NCBI RefSeq assembly: GCF_013277415.1
Contig: NZ_VMMX01000014.1
Coordinates: 18,313 to 82,312, forward strand
Length of the DNA stretch: 64,000 nt
Direction of reading: 5' to 3'
DNA from: Streptococcus sp. 68
GTDB lineage: Bacteria; Bacillota; Bacilli; Lactobacillales; Streptococcaceae
Below, piece by piece: positions 18,181 through 28,886 of this stretch. The position numbers and the translations under genes were made by a program. The number at the start of each line of letters is the position of its first letter. Position 1 is the first letter of the stretch. The notes beneath the pieces are model-generated. The model had not been told where the DNA came from. It worked only from the letters and a program-made list of their open reading frames with translations, and made no database searches.

Positions 18181-18873
18181 CTATTCTTCTCCTTTTTCTA
18201 AAGACTGTAAATCGCTCTTCCATGTCTGGTGTTGGTAGGCCATTTCCCAAAACTTGGCTTCCATATGAACACTGATGTGGAAGGCATCTAGCATTTTTTT
18301 CTTGTCTGTCTCGTCACTTTCTCGATAGAGTTGATTGACTAGCGCTTCTTCCTCTCGAATCTGTTGCTCCAACTCATCCGTAATATACGTTTCAATCCAT
18401 TGTTGGTAGAGAGGATTTGGTGATGGTTTAAGATTAAGTGATTTTCCTATATCATGGTATAACCAAGGACAAGGTAGCAAACTTGCAAAGGCAATGCCCA
18501 AGTTCGGCTCTGCAAATTGTCGATAAATATGAGAAATGTAATGATAACAGGTGGGAGCGATTGGATGTTGCTCCATTTCCTGATCGCTGATTTCCAATTC
18601 CTTGAAAAATTGTTGGCGGATAAATAACTCACCCTCCACTAAACCCTGAGCATTTTGTTTCAAGAGTCTTTTCATCTCTTGGTTTGAAGTCTTATCAGCC
18701 AAGAGGTGATAGGCTTCTGAGAAGGCCTTCAAATAGTAGGCATCCTGAATCAAGTAATAGCGAAAGATGGACGGATCTAAATTTCCCTCTTGTAACTGTA
18801 ATACAAAGGGGTGATGAAAGGAAGTCTGCCAAGCTTCCTTGGATAATTCCATCGCAATATCTGTAAATTCCAT
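18181..18873 (-). CDS. tenA: TenA family aminopyrimidine aminohydrolase (Cys type)
   Basis: The 230-aa all-helical protein belongs to the TenA/thiaminase II family, which recycles base-degraded thiamine to HMP. The active-site cysteine is present in SLLPCPWLYHDIG (about residue 135), so it is of the TenA_C type. It lies 4 nt before thiW in the thiamine operon. The second TenA at 23478-24146 lacks this cysteine. Confidence 0.92.
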   Translation of the reverse strand: MEFTDIAMELSKEAWQTSFHHPFVLQLQEGNLDPSIFRYYLIQDAYYLKAFSEAYHLLADKTSNQEMKRLLKQNAQGLVEGELFIRQQFFKELEISDQEMEQHPIAPTCYHYISHIYRQFAEPNLGIAFASLLPCPWLYHDIGKSLNLKPSPNPLYQQWIETYITDELEQQIREEEALVNQLYRESDETDKKKMLDAFHISVHMEAKFWEMAYQHQTWKSDLQSLEKGEE

Positions 18874-18883
18874 AATAACTCCT

Positions 18884-19534
18884 TTATAAAAATAGACTGG
18901 TTTGAAGCAATAAAAAGAAAAGCAGGTAGATTAATTTTGTTTTTTTAGCAATATAAAAAGTCCGATAGCGATTCTCCACCTGTGCATGTTCGTCATATCC
19001 ATGCGCCGACAGGGCTCTCAGGTAAAGATGGCGCCACCTAAAGACTGTCATCAGAACCTTGCTGTAAATCAAGGGAGACCAAAAATGCAGTTCTTGACCG
19101 CGTAATAGGCAAGCTTCCTTGAGAGACTTGATTTCTTGCTGAATGAGGGGGAAGGAATTGAATACCACAATCAAGGCATAGGCCCAAGACCGTGATAACC
19201 CCTTTTGAGCCAAGTACAAGAGAAGTTCTTTTAGGGAAATAGAGGAAACAAAAACAAGACCAATACAAACGGTCACAAAGGCCCTCGTTCCAAGCATGAC
19301 TGCCTGCGAAGCATCTCCATGTAACTGAACTGCCCAGTAGTTGGCAAAGGATGGCAAAATGGCGAGAAGAATCATCCAAGCTAACATTTTAAATCGCCGG
19401 TAATAGAGCATAAAGAGAATACAGAATGCGACTACCGAAAGATTCAGAGCAATCGAAGGAATAAAAGATGTTTCCAAGGATAAAATCAGCAAAAAGAGAC
19501 TGATAATCGGTGTCTGAGTTGCTACTTTGACCAT
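18884..19534 (-). CDS. ykoC: ECF transporter transmembrane (T) component
   Basis: The 216-aa membrane protein has about five helices and the coupling-helix motifs ACLLRGQEL and SAHGYDEHAQ. These are the EcfT Ala-Arg-Gly-type signatures that contact the ATPase. It completes a dedicated YkoEDC thiamine-precursor importer with its two upstream neighbours, starting 1 nt after the ykoD stop. Confidence 0.87.
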   Translation of the reverse strand: MVKVATQTPIISLFLLILSLETSFIPSIALNLSVVAFCILFMLYYRRFKMLAWMILLAILPSFANYWAVQLHGDASQAVMLGTRAFVTVCIGLVFVSSISLKELLLYLAQKGLSRSWAYALIVVFNSFPLIQQEIKSLKEACLLRGQELHFWSPLIYSKVLMTVFRWRHLYLRALSAHGYDEHAQVENRYRTFYIAKKTKLIYLLFFLLLQTSLFL

Positions 19535-19535
19535 A

Positions 19536-20921
19536 CTATCTCACCTCCCCTTGGATATTGCTACTCTGAGATGTAAGTGGTTTAGTAATGGTCACTGATT
19601 TCACATGACGAAGACCCTGACTAGTCATCTCAATCCAATAATCAACCACAGAGATCAAGGGATCTAAACGATGGCTAATGATCAGAAAACTTCTTCCTTG
19701 ATTTCTCTCCTCCACAATCCACTGACAAAAATAATGGCAGGCTCTATCATCCAAACCTGCAAAAGGTTCATCTAGCAAGATCACAGAAGCCTTGCTGGTC
19801 AAGATGGTCAAGAGCTGAAAAATCTTTTGCTGGCCACCACTTAATTGATAGGGACTCTTATCAAGAGCCTGCTCCAGATCAAAATATTGTAAAGCTTGGA
19901 AAATTCGCTGATTTCTTTCAGAATCAGGTCCATCTAATTGAAGCTCTTCTCGCAGACTGGCTCTGATAAACTGCTTCTCAGCTTCCTGAACAACACCCGT
20001 CAGGTCACGATACAAGCTCTTTTTCTTTTTCAGGACTGTCCCCTTCCAGGTAATGCGCCCCTTATACTTTTGAAATTGAAGAATAGACCGAAAGAGGGTG
20101 GATTTCCCGACACCATTATCACCCAAGATACAAGAAATTCCTTGGTAGAATGTAAAATCTGCAATTGAAAAGAGGGAGCGCTTATTCAGCTCACAAGTCG
20201 TTCTATCCATATGGAATAGTTCTGGGCTAGAAGCAGCTTCCTTTGAAGTAACCTGTATCATCTCAGAAATAGGGATTTGATTTATTTCCCTTAGTTTTCC
20301 GTCTCTTAGCTCCACCATATGGTCGATATAGGCTTCATAATCAGATAAATCATGGTCGCACAAAATAACTGTCTTCCCATCAGAGACCAACTCTTTTAGA
20401 ATCTCCAATATCTCTATCCTGCTCTTGCGGTCAATGGAAGCGAAGGGCTCATCCAAGAGATAGACCCTAGGATTCATAGCAAAGAGAACAGCCAAAGCAG
20501 CCTTTTGCTTTTCTCCACCTGATAAGTGATGGATGGGACGGTGCAAGATGTCCTTGCAACGACATTGCTGGACCACCTCTGCTATTTTAGAATCAATTTC
20601 CTGAAGGTGATAGCCGATATTTTCCATGGTAAAAACCAACTCCTCAAACAAGCTCTCCATGGTAAATTGATGATTAGGATTTTGCAAGAGAATACCAACC
20701 GTTTGGACACGTTCGATGATAGAAAGCTGACTGACTTCACTCCCATCTATCAGTACTTGACCGCTATAGGGAAGAGAACTAACTTGGGCAATAACTTGAA
20801 AGAGGCTCGATTTTCCAGACCCACTACTCCCAACTAACAAGGTAAAAGCTTGCTCATGAAAAGTAAAATCAAGCGGTTCCGAAAAAATTGGGGCCTGAAT
20901 CTCCCGTAATTCCAGCCCCAT
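19536..20921 (-). CDS. ykoD: ECF transporter ATPase with two fused ATP-binding domains
   Basis: The 461-aa protein contains two complete ABC domains. The first has Walker A GSSGSGKSS (residue ~32), LSGGEKQKAA and YLLDEP. The second has Walker A GDNGVGKST (~265), LSGGQQKIFQ and ILLDEP. The fusion replaces a separate EcfA/A' pair. Together with YkoE and YkoC it should power uptake of HMP or thiamine. It is adjacent to the ykoE stop (TAG-ATG). Confidence 0.93.
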   Translation of the reverse strand: MGLELREIQAPIFSEPLDFTFHEQAFTLLVGSSGSGKSSLFQVIAQVSSLPYSGQVLIDGSEVSQLSIIERVQTVGILLQNPNHQFTMESLFEELVFTMENIGYHLQEIDSKIAEVVQQCRCKDILHRPIHHLSGGEKQKAALAVLFAMNPRVYLLDEPFASIDRKSRIEILEILKELVSDGKTVILCDHDLSDYEAYIDHMVELRDGKLREINQIPISEMIQVTSKEAASSPELFHMDRTTCELNKRSLFSIADFTFYQGISCILGDNGVGKSTLFRSILQFQKYKGRITWKGTVLKKKKSLYRDLTGVVQEAEKQFIRASLREELQLDGPDSERNQRIFQALQYFDLEQALDKSPYQLSGGQQKIFQLLTILTSKASVILLDEPFAGLDDRACHYFCQWIVEERNQGRSFLIISHRLDPLISVVDYWIEMTSQGLRHVKSVTITKPLTSQSSNIQGEVR

Positions 20922-21482
20922 CTATGCCTTTCCTCCAGTTGCAAACTGATGATAGAGTTTGACAATGGCACGAACCAAAATGGTACAGAAGAAATAAACA
21001 GAAATAAAACGCACCACAAGCAAGGAAAGGACAAAAGGAAGGGAAAAGGCGTAGTAACCTAACTTAATGTATTCATAGACAAAGCTAACAAGCGTAATCC
21101 CAATACTATTAGCAGTTAGAGAGAGCCAACTTTCATAGCGATTTCTAGTTACGATAAAACCAAGTTCACTTCCCAGACCTTGAACCAAGCCGGACAAAAG
21201 GGCACCTAGACCGAATTGGCTACCATAAAGGACTTCAGCAAGCGCAGCTAGCACTTCTCCAATCGTTGCACTTCCGACTCGCGGAACAAAGATAGCAGCA
21301 ATGGGCGCAGCCATACACCAGAGTCCAAAGAGGATTTCATTGGCAAAAGCCTGTAAACCAAGAGGTGTTAAGAGTAGGCTGAGAATATTATACACATATC
21401 CTGAACCAACGAAAACCCCACCAAAAAAGATAGACAAGAAAGCAAGCAAGATAACATCTTTTAACTGCCATTTTTTCAACAT
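20922..21482 (-). CDS. ykoE: YkoE-type ECF substrate-binding component (thiamine/HMP)
   Basis: This 186-aa protein has five to six membrane helices. YkoE proteins bind thiamine or hydroxymethylpyrimidine precursors. The start MLKKWQLKDV follows AAGGAG; a longer frame has no SD. It is the first gene after TPP riboswitch 2 and its terminator, so it leads the eight-gene thiamine salvage and uptake operon. Confidence 0.9.
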   Translation of the reverse strand: MLKKWQLKDVILLAFLSIFFGGVFVGSGYVYNILSLLLTPLGLQAFANEILFGLWCMAAPIAAIFVPRVGSATIGEVLAALAEVLYGSQFGLGALLSGLVQGLGSELGFIVTRNRYESWLSLTANSIGITLVSFVYEYIKLGYYAFSLPFVLSLLVVRFISVYFFCTILVRAIVKLYHQFATGGKA

Positions 21483-21567
21483 AAAAAACTCCTTTTTTAA
21501 AGAAAAGTGGGGCACTCAAGGTGAGCTACCAAAAGGCTTTATATCACCTTCATCCAGTTTCGTAAAA

Positions 21568-21603
21568 GAAAAAACTCTAATTGCAGATAGGAATTAGAGT
21601 TTA
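21568..21603 (-). terminator. Riboswitch terminator upstream of ykoE
   Basis: On the minus strand an AACTCTAATT/AATTAGAGTT stem is followed by T6. It is the expression platform of the TPP aptamer at 21649-21725. Confidence 0.88.
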
Positions 21604-21648
21604 GCTTACAAGATTAGACCGTTCTTTTCGACATACGAAAAAAACATT

Positions 21649-21725
21649 TCACATTTCCCTTCGCCAGTATTAACTGTATCAGGTTCAATGGGTATCATCT
21701 CAGCCTAAAGCACCCCAAATGTCTT
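21649..21725 (-). ncRNA. TPP riboswitch upstream of ykoE
   Basis: On the minus strand it contains GGGGTGC, CTGAGATGATACCC, GAACCTGATACAGTTAATAC and GGCGAAGGGAAATG, the canonical TPP aptamer. With TPP bound the downstream terminator should form. The whole leader is closely similar to that at 24297-24448. Confidence 0.95.
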
Positions 21726-21745
21726 TATTATTTAATTATGTGATT

Positions 21746-21774
21746 ATTATAACACACATTTTATACTAGTTCAA
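21746..21774 (-). promoter_or_regulatory. Promoter of the ykoE-thiE operon
   Basis: TTGAAC (21769-21774), a 17-bp spacer and TATAAT (21746-21751). Confidence 0.8.
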
Positions 21775-21935
21775 GAAATTGAACTGGAAATATAGCCTTG
21801 CACTCACAAAGACAGCAGATCTTTCTTTTGCAAAAAACAAATGACCTGTTTGATGAATTAGCCATTCAAGATGAATCCGGACATAGCTTTTTAAAAAAGG
21901 AAAATCCTACTTACTTAGAATCCAAGGATAGATAC

Positions 21936-22565
21936 CTATTGTTCACTCATTTCTCGAACAGTTTTTTCTATATTTTTTGCATACGATATTGCTGAAATGA
22001 TTGAAACACCGTCAACATTGGTCTTCATAATGTCTTTAATATGTTGCGTCTGTATCCCACCAATTGCAACTAAGGGCATTTGTGGCAATAGTTTTCTCAT
22101 CAATTTAAGACCTTCATAACCTATAGCGCCACCAGCATCATCTTTTGACTGGGTATCAAATACAGGACCAACACCAACATAATCTACATATTCAACTTTT
22201 GATTGTTGAAATTCTTCCTCGTTTTTTATAGAAAGACCAATTATTTTATCTGGCATCAATTTTCTAATTTCATCAACTCCAAGGTCATCCTGTCCTACAT
22301 GTACGCCATCAGCATCAATTTCCATTGCCAAATCAATATCATCATTAACAATAAACGGAACATTGTATTTTTTACAAAGATCCTGTAGTTTAATTGCTAC
22401 TTCGACTTTTTCTTTACCTTCTAAGGCTCCCTCACCTTTTTCACGAAATTGAAATAAGGTTATACCACCTTTTAAGGCTTCCTCAACGACTCTATATAGA
22501 TCTTTTCCTTGGCAAGTAGCCGTTCCACAAATAAAATATAGTTTTAGTAATTCTTTATGAAACAT
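21936..22565 (-). CDS. thiE: thiamine-phosphate synthase (copy 2)
   Basis: The 209-aa ThiE has FQFREKGEG (residue ~38), VNDDIDLAMEIDADGVHVGQDD, YVGVGPVFDTQSKDDAG and VAIGGI. It is complete but only distantly similar to copy 1 and clearly richer in A+T, with many ATA/AAA codons. This suggests acquisition from another lineage. It is the last gene of the second TPP-controlled operon and starts 1 nt after thiM. Confidence 0.92.
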   Translation of the reverse strand: MFHKELLKLYFICGTATCQGKDLYRVVEEALKGGITLFQFREKGEGALEGKEKVEVAIKLQDLCKKYNVPFIVNDDIDLAMEIDADGVHVGQDDLGVDEIRKLMPDKIIGLSIKNEEEFQQSKVEYVDYVGVGPVFDTQSKDDAGGAIGYEGLKLMRKLLPQMPLVAIGGIQTQHIKDIMKTNVDGVSIISAISYAKNIEKTVREMSEQ

Positions 22566-22566
22566 C

Positions 22567-23349
22567 TTACTTCACTCTTTTGAATTCCTTTACATCTTCG
22601 TCTGTAATCTCGTATAAGGCATTTATAAATTCAACTTTAAATGTTCCAGGAAGATGTCCATTTGGACGTTTTTCTGCCATTTCTCCAGCGATATTGTAAA
22701 CCAACATTGCTGTTTCTAATGATTTCAATTCTTGACCTTTTTCTAGTCCGATAAAGCTTGCTACTACAGCACCTAATAAGCATCCTGTCCCAATAACTTT
22801 TGGCATCATGGCACTACCATTATGAGTCGTTACCACTTCTCCATTTACCGCAATAGCATCCACTTCACCTGTTACTATTATAGGAATATTGAACTTCTCA
22901 TTTGCTGCTAGAGCAATTTCGTCAATATTATCTACACCTGCACTATCTACTCCTTTAGATGCCACATTTATTCCTACTAAAGAGGCAATCTCGCCAGCAT
23001 TTCCCCTAATCGCTGCGAGCTTGTAATTATTTATTAAATCTTCGGATACTTTTTTTCTATAAGATCCTGCTCCACAAGCTACAGGATCTAAAACTGCTGG
23101 GACATTATATTTCTCTGCAATTTTCAGAGCAGCTTGGTATAATTTCCAATTTTCATCTGTCAATGTTCCTATGTTTATTAATAAACCACCAGCATACTTT
23201 AACAAATCCTCTAAATCTGCTGGAAACTCACTCATGGCTGGTGATGCACCTAGTGCTACTAATCCATTTGCTGTGAAATTTTTTACTACATCATTGGTTA
23301 TGCAGATGACCAAAGGTGCTTTTTCTTTTAATAATTTTAAACTTGTCAT
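22567..23349 (-). CDS. thiM: hydroxyethylthiazole kinase (copy 2)
   Basis: The 260-aa ThiM begins with a short leader, then [21 protein letters not shown], and carries the anion-hole motif [10 protein letters not shown]. Unlike copy 1, which has GTGD, it has the GTGC form. I start at the ATG (MTSLKLL) 9 nt after AAGGAAG; a GTG seven codons upstream is less likely. Codon use is AT-rich like its partner thiE. Confidence 0.92.
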   Translation of the reverse strand: MTSLKLLKEKAPLVICITNDVVKNFTANGLVALGASPAMSEFPADLEDLLKYAGGLLINIGTLTDENWKLYQAALKIAEKYNVPAVLDPVACGAGSYRKKVSEDLINNYKLAAIRGNAGEIASLVGINVASKGVDSAGVDNIDEIALAANEKFNIPIIVTGEVDAIAVNGEVVTTHNGSAMMPKVIGTGCLLGAVVASFIGLEKGQELKSLETAMLVYNIAGEMAEKRPNGHLPGTFKVEFINALYEITDEDVKEFKRVK

Positions 23350-23477
23350 ATTGAAATACTTCCTTTTCACTTTATACGATATACTGATTTCGATTTATCT
23401 CTATCTTTCGTTAAGAAATTTTTTCAGTTACATTGAATGATTTACCTCATCAAATTTGTAACTATCCTAAACCTTCT

Positions 23478-24146
23478 CTAGGCGTCATAACCAATATCAA
23501 AAAAGGCTAATTCTAAAGCGACCGCTTGATTCCAGCGTTGCTGAAGTTCTGTCAAATCTTCTCGACCTTTCCCGACACGATTGAGTTCGTCAACCAGAAA
23601 TTGAACCCACTCTGCAAAGAAAGGACCTCTGTGGAGATTGATCCATTCCGAATGAATATAGCCTTCAGGTATAGGCAGATCTTTAGAACCCCAGTCTAAA
23701 TAGAGACCTTCTGCAATGACCAGCATGACCAAAAGATGGGCATAGTCTGATGAAGCCACTGCCGAATACATTAGATCCTGAAAGGCTTTTGTTACAGGAT
23801 GCAAGGTCACTTCCATATAGTCATTCTCTGCTACTTTTAACTCTTTGAAAGCCTTTTGGAAATAGCCATCTTCATCTGCTTCAAGAAAACCTAGTTGCTT
23901 GGCAAAACGAAGCTTGGATTCAAGCTGGTCTGCGTGGGCTACGCAGGCACCCAACATGGATAGGAAGGCATCAAAGAAGTGATAATCTTGAATTAGGTAT
24001 TCTTTTAAGACCTTATTCTCAATTGTCCCCGCAAAAAGTTCCTTGACAAAACGATGATTGATTGAATCCTGCCAATTCTTCTGACTGCTTTTTAATAATT
24101 CTCCAACAATCAAACCTGGCTGAAATGCATAAACCTGTGTTTCCAT
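23478..24146 (-). CDS. TenA family protein, TenA_E type
   Basis: The 222-aa helical TenA-fold protein leads the second thiamine operon under its own TPP riboswitch. Where the Cys-type protein has PCPWLY, this one has MLVIAEGLYLDWG, with no cysteine. That is the TenA_E pattern, thought to act on amino-HMP or related breakdown products. With the other TenA it may form a two-step salvage path. Its base composition is more like the host genes than the AT-rich thiM-thiE behind it. Confidence 0.85.
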   Translation of the reverse strand: METQVYAFQPGLIVGELLKSSQKNWQDSINHRFVKELFAGTIENKVLKEYLIQDYHFFDAFLSMLGACVAHADQLESKLRFAKQLGFLEADEDGYFQKAFKELKVAENDYMEVTLHPVTKAFQDLMYSAVASSDYAHLLVMLVIAEGLYLDWGSKDLPIPEGYIHSEWINLHRGPFFAEWVQFLVDELNRVGKGREDLTELQQRWNQAVALELAFFDIGYDA

Positions 24147-24290
24147 ATTTATTTTTCCTCTCTTTACTCCTTAGTAATCAATAAAATATCAAGAGATACC
24201 AAGCAAAATCCTAGTTTCACTTGATCCTTTTAAAGAACATCGAGGGCATTTGCAGAGAGCCACCTAAACAAGCCTATCCAGTTTATATAA

Positions 24291-24327
24291 ACAAAACAAC
24301 TCCAATTACAATCAAGAATTAGAGTTG
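24291..24327 (-). terminator. Riboswitch terminator upstream of the second tenA
   Basis: On the minus strand CAACTCTAATT pairs with AATTGGAGTTG and is followed by TTTTG. It is the expression platform for the aptamer at 24368-24448. Confidence 0.85.
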
Positions 24328-24367
24328 ACTTACAAGATTAGATCGTTCATTTCGCCATACGAAAAAA

Positions 24368-24448
24368 CTGTTCACATTTCCCTTCGCCAGTCTTAACTGT
24401 ATCAGGTTCAATGGGTATCATCTCAGCTTAAAGCACCCCAAATGTCTC
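24368..24448 (-). ncRNA. TPP riboswitch upstream of the second tenA-thiM-thiE operon
   Basis: Same aptamer segments as at 21649-21725, with only a few substitutions. Upstream is TTGCTA-N17-TATACT. Confidence 0.95.
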
Positions 24449-24468
24449 TATTATTTAATTACTGAACC

Positions 24469-24497
24469 AGTATAGCAAAAAATGAAAGCCCTAGCAA
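24469..24497 (-). promoter_or_regulatory. Promoter of the second tenA operon
   Basis: TTGCTA (24492-24497), a 17-bp spacer ending TGC, and TATACT (24469-24474). Confidence 0.75.
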
Positions 24498-24561
24498 GAT
24501 ATTTGACCGAAAAATATCTTTATATAGTTTTTGATAGCGATTTATTCTTCCAATACACGAA

Positions 24562-24586
24562 GAAAAACCTCCACATTCAGTGGAGG
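24562..24586 (-). terminator. Terminator of lctO
   Basis: A CCTCCAC/GTGGAGG stem with a 5-nt loop, followed by T5 on the minus strand. Confidence 0.88.
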
Positions 24587-24598
24587 CAATCTCTTTTA

Positions 24599-25735
24599 TC
24601 AATACAATTTTAAGTCACGAGGGTCAACTGGGAAGGTTGGGTTGTATGGGTTGTGACGAAGCTTGAAGTGTTTGACATCTTCAATAGTCTGAGTTCCAGA
24701 CAACTGCATAACTGTCTTCAATTCCGCATTCAAGTGTTCAAAGACTTGACGTACACCGACACTACCTCCGAGAGCCAAGCCATAGATAACAGGGCGGCCA
24801 ATAGCTACCAAGTCTGCTCCTGAGGCCAAGGCTTTAAAGACATGTTGACCACGACGAACACCAGAGTCAAAGACAATTGGCACACGTTTGTCAACTGCTT
24901 CTGCCACTTCTTGAAGCGAGTCAAAGGCAGCTGGTCCACCGTCGATTTGACGACCACCGTGGTTGGTTACCCAGATACCAGAAGCTCCTGCAGCAAGCGA
25001 ACGTTCAACGTCCTCACGGCATTGTGGTCCCTTGACATACACAGGAAGTCCAGAGTATTCAGCGATAAATTCTACATCACGTGGAGACAAGCGTTGTTTA
25101 GCTGATTTGTAAACAAAGTCCATTGATTTACCAGCACCTTCTGGCAGGTATTCTTCAACAATCGGCATGCCAACTGGGAAGACAAAACCATTACGCTTAT
25201 CCACTTCACGATTACCCCCTACAGTAGCATCTGCCGTCAAGACAATCGCCTTATAACCTTCAGCCTTCACACGGTCCATGATGTGGCGGTTAATCCCGTC
25301 ATCTTTACTAAAGTAAAATTGGAACCAATGAGGTGTCCCTTGGAGGGCTTCAGAAATCTCTGGAAGGTCAACAGTAGAGTAAGAACTGGTTGTGTAAAGA
25401 GAACCGAACTCATGCACACCACGCGCAGTTGCCACTTCACCTTGTTCGTTTGCCAATTTATGAGCCGCAACAGGCGCCATAATGATTGGTGAAGACAATT
25501 TTTCACCTGCAAATTCAATTTCTGTACTTGGATTTTCTACATTGCAAAGCGTATGCGGAACGATGAGTTTGTGGTTAAAGGCGCGGATATTCTCTCTTAA
25601 AGTGAAAGTATCTTCCGCCCCACTAGCTATATAACCAAATGCTGCTTTAGGGATCACTTGTTGCGCCATTGGCTCCAAATCATAGGTATTGATGAAATCT
25701 ACATGCCCTTCTGCATTGCTTGTTTTGTATGACAT
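24599..25735 (-). CDS. lctO: L-lactate oxidase
   Basis: The 378-aa FMN enzyme of the alpha-hydroxyacid oxidase family converts lactate and O2 to pyruvate and H2O2, feeding SpxB. The catalytic His/Arg motif is TNHGGRQIDGGPA (about residue 255), and the FMN-phosphate site is DSGVRRGQHV and AIGRPVIYG. SD AAGGAGG precedes the start. A near-consensus cre lies just before it. It is monocistronic, with its own terminator. Confidence 0.95.
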   Translation of the reverse strand: MSYKTSNAEGHVDFINTYDLEPMAQQVIPKAAFGYIASGAEDTFTLRENIRAFNHKLIVPHTLCNVENPSTEIEFAGEKLSSPIIMAPVAAHKLANEQGEVATARGVHEFGSLYTTSSYSTVDLPEISEALQGTPHWFQFYFSKDDGINRHIMDRVKAEGYKAIVLTADATVGGNREVDKRNGFVFPVGMPIVEEYLPEGAGKSMDFVYKSAKQRLSPRDVEFIAEYSGLPVYVKGPQCREDVERSLAAGASGIWVTNHGGRQIDGGPAAFDSLQEVAEAVDKRVPIVFDSGVRRGQHVFKALASGADLVAIGRPVIYGLALGGSVGVRQVFEHLNAELKTVMQLSGTQTIEDVKHFKLRHNPYNPTFPVDPRDLKLY

Positions 25736-25753
25736 AAACTGTCCTCCTTGATT

Positions 25754-25769
25754 AAGTAAGCGTTTGCTT
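25754..25769. promoter_or_regulatory. Candidate cre upstream of lctO
   Basis: On the minus strand AAGCAAACGCTTACTT fits the cre consensus at 15 of 16 positions. It sits immediately downstream of the candidate -10 TATAGT (25773-25778), a position suited to repression. Confidence 0.55.
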
Positions 25770-25772
25770 TTT

Positions 25773-25802
25773 ACTATACATCTATAATAACTCTTTTTTC
25801 AA
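25773..25802 (-). promoter_or_regulatory. Candidate lctO promoter
   Basis: TTGAAA (25797-25802), an 18-bp spacer and TATAGT (25773-25778). Confidence 0.5.
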
Positions 25803-25829
25803 TCATTTTCAAGAGTTTTGCTTAAAAAC

Positions 25830-26320
25830 CATCTTATTTTTTCATACAATATACTATCCTTACTTTCCTTAAACTCTAAACTTTAGTCTATATTAAGTGA
25901 ATCGTTGAGATCTTTTGCTGCCAAGCATTTGAACTACTTTTTTATTTGCTGAGTCTATCTACTAATGCTATAAAAAACAAGTGAATAAGATACCAGAACA
26001 TCCTCTAATAGGGCCTATGGACTTATATCAGTCCCATATATACTGTTTAAGCAATATACTATCCTAGTTGACGCTAACTTCCTATCCCACTTATTAATTT
26101 TTTATTTATAGTGAATCTGAACAAATCAATTGGGGATCCAAGTCAATTTCTAGTACTTTTTGAAAAGTTTCAGCGTACTATCGTAAAATGAAATAAAACA
26201 TGCGCAAATTGATTAGAGAATTTAAACCAATTTCTAACAATGTCTTAGAAATCAAATTGTACTATTTCAACTTCAACACACTATACTTCATTTTCTCCTT
26301 AAATTCAATCTTTTTTTGCA
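25830..26320. other. Intergenic stretch without a recognised gene
   Basis: About 490 bp between the lctO promoter and the lysS terminator. It is AT-rich with many stops on both strands. The part around 26100-26290 reads like decayed coding or insertion-sequence flank, but I recognise no family, no inverted ends and no BOX element. Confidence 0.4.
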
Positions 26321-26322
26321 TC

Positions 26323-26352
26323 AAAAAATCCCCTGACAAGAGCCAGAGGATA
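26323..26352 (-). terminator. Terminator of lysS
   Basis: On the minus strand a TCCTCTG/CAGGGGA stem is followed by T6. Confidence 0.85.
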
Positions 26353-26357
26353 AGAGT

Positions 26358-27857
<1,500 letters not shown>

Positions 27858-27864
27858 CTAGTTT

Positions 27865-28220
27865 TACTCAAAATTGAATACGATGAGTCATTTTTTGCGA
27901 TACTCCCATTTTATCATAAATAACCAAGAAATTCACGGATAATCTTTCAAAACTAAAAAGAACTTGACGCTAAAATCACTGAAAAAACTGGGATAAGCAA
28001 GAAATTTCAACATCTCAGAAAAGGGATCTGACCATGTTTATGGATTATACTTTAACCCTTGTAACTTTCATGACGTGTGCTACTTTTTATATAAGAGCAA
28101 GCCAAGCAAATCTAAAACTGAAACAATTGACGTAAAAAACATTAACAACTTCAATCTTGTCATTCATATACCTGATATGACAGAATAGTATAATTTTTAA
28201 CCTTTTAGTCTTTTGATTTT
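27865..28220. other. Intergenic region between lysS and pyrE
   Basis: The stretch holds the lysS promoter region near 27905-27925 (a TATGATAAAAT-like -10) and a weak hairpin near the pyrE 3' end (TGTCAT/ATGACA around 28158-28183). A 33-codon ORF on the plus strand at 28034 has no convincing family or SD. Nothing else is supported. Confidence 0.4.
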
Positions 28221-28853
28221 TTACACTTCTTGCCAATTTTCTTGGTCTTCTTTAAAGCGTTTTAGGAGATCCAAGCCTTCTGGGGTGATATAGCCTTCTT
28301 CTTGGGCTAGATGGATAAGCTCGCTATAGTTTGAAAGTGTTACTAGTTTGACACCAGCATCTGCAAAATTCTTATCTGCTTTTTGCAATTGGTAACTAAA
28401 AATCGCTACAACTCCAAGCACATCTGCTCCTTCTCGTTTAGCGGCTGCTACGGCTTCGAGAACAGAACCACCTGTTGAAATAAGATCTTCAACCACCACC
28501 ATTTTTTGACCTTGGGCTACACGGCCTTCAATTTGATTACCAGCTCCGTGGTCTTTTGGTTTGCTACGGATGTAGGCAAAAGGCAAGTCCATCTTATCAG
28601 CAATGATAGCTCCGTGTGGAATCCCTGCTGTCGCAGTTCCTGCAATCACTTCTACCTCAGGAAAGGCTTCTTTGATGGCTTCCACAAAGCCATTTTCAAT
28701 GAGAGTACGAGTTTCTGGATAGGCTAGTGTCACACGATTATCCGTGTAAATAGGCGACTTGATACCAGATGCCCAAGTAAAAGGCTCCTCTGGTTTGAGG
28801 TAAACGGCTTGGATTTTCAAGAGATGGCTAGCGATATCTTTAGCAAGTGTCAT
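28221..28853 (-). CDS. pyrE: orotate phosphoribosyltransferase
   Basis: The 210-aa enzyme makes orotidine 5'-phosphate from orotate and PRPP. The PRPP loop is [13 protein letters not shown] (about residue 118). It follows pyrF by 33 nt with SD AAGGAG and is co-transcribed with it under the PyrR attenuator. Together they form the last two steps to UMP. Confidence 0.96.
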   Translation of the reverse strand: MTLAKDIASHLLKIQAVYLKPEEPFTWASGIKSPIYTDNRVTLAYPETRTLIENGFVEAIKEAFPEVEVIAGTATAGIPHGAIIADKMDLPFAYIRSKPKDHGAGNQIEGRVAQGQKMVVVEDLISTGGSVLEAVAAAKREGADVLGVVAIFSYQLQKADKNFADAGVKLVTLSNYSELIHLAQEEGYITPEGLDLLKRFKEDQENWQEV

Positions 28854-28886
28854 GGTATTCTCCTTTTATTTTTATAATCTAGTTCT

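Noticed and set aside
21798..21995. Plus-strand ORF starting with TTG between the thiamine operons
   Set aside because: The first part reads plausibly as protein, but there is no SD, and it runs into the antisense of thiE. Treated as a chance frame or old remnant.
25830..26320. Insertion sequence between lctO and lysS
   Set aside because: No terminal inverted repeats, target duplication or transposase frame was seen.
28034..28135. Plus-strand ORF of 33 codons between lysS and pyrE
   Set aside because: Hydrophobic start and a poor SD, no clear promoter or terminator. Short enough to occur by chance.
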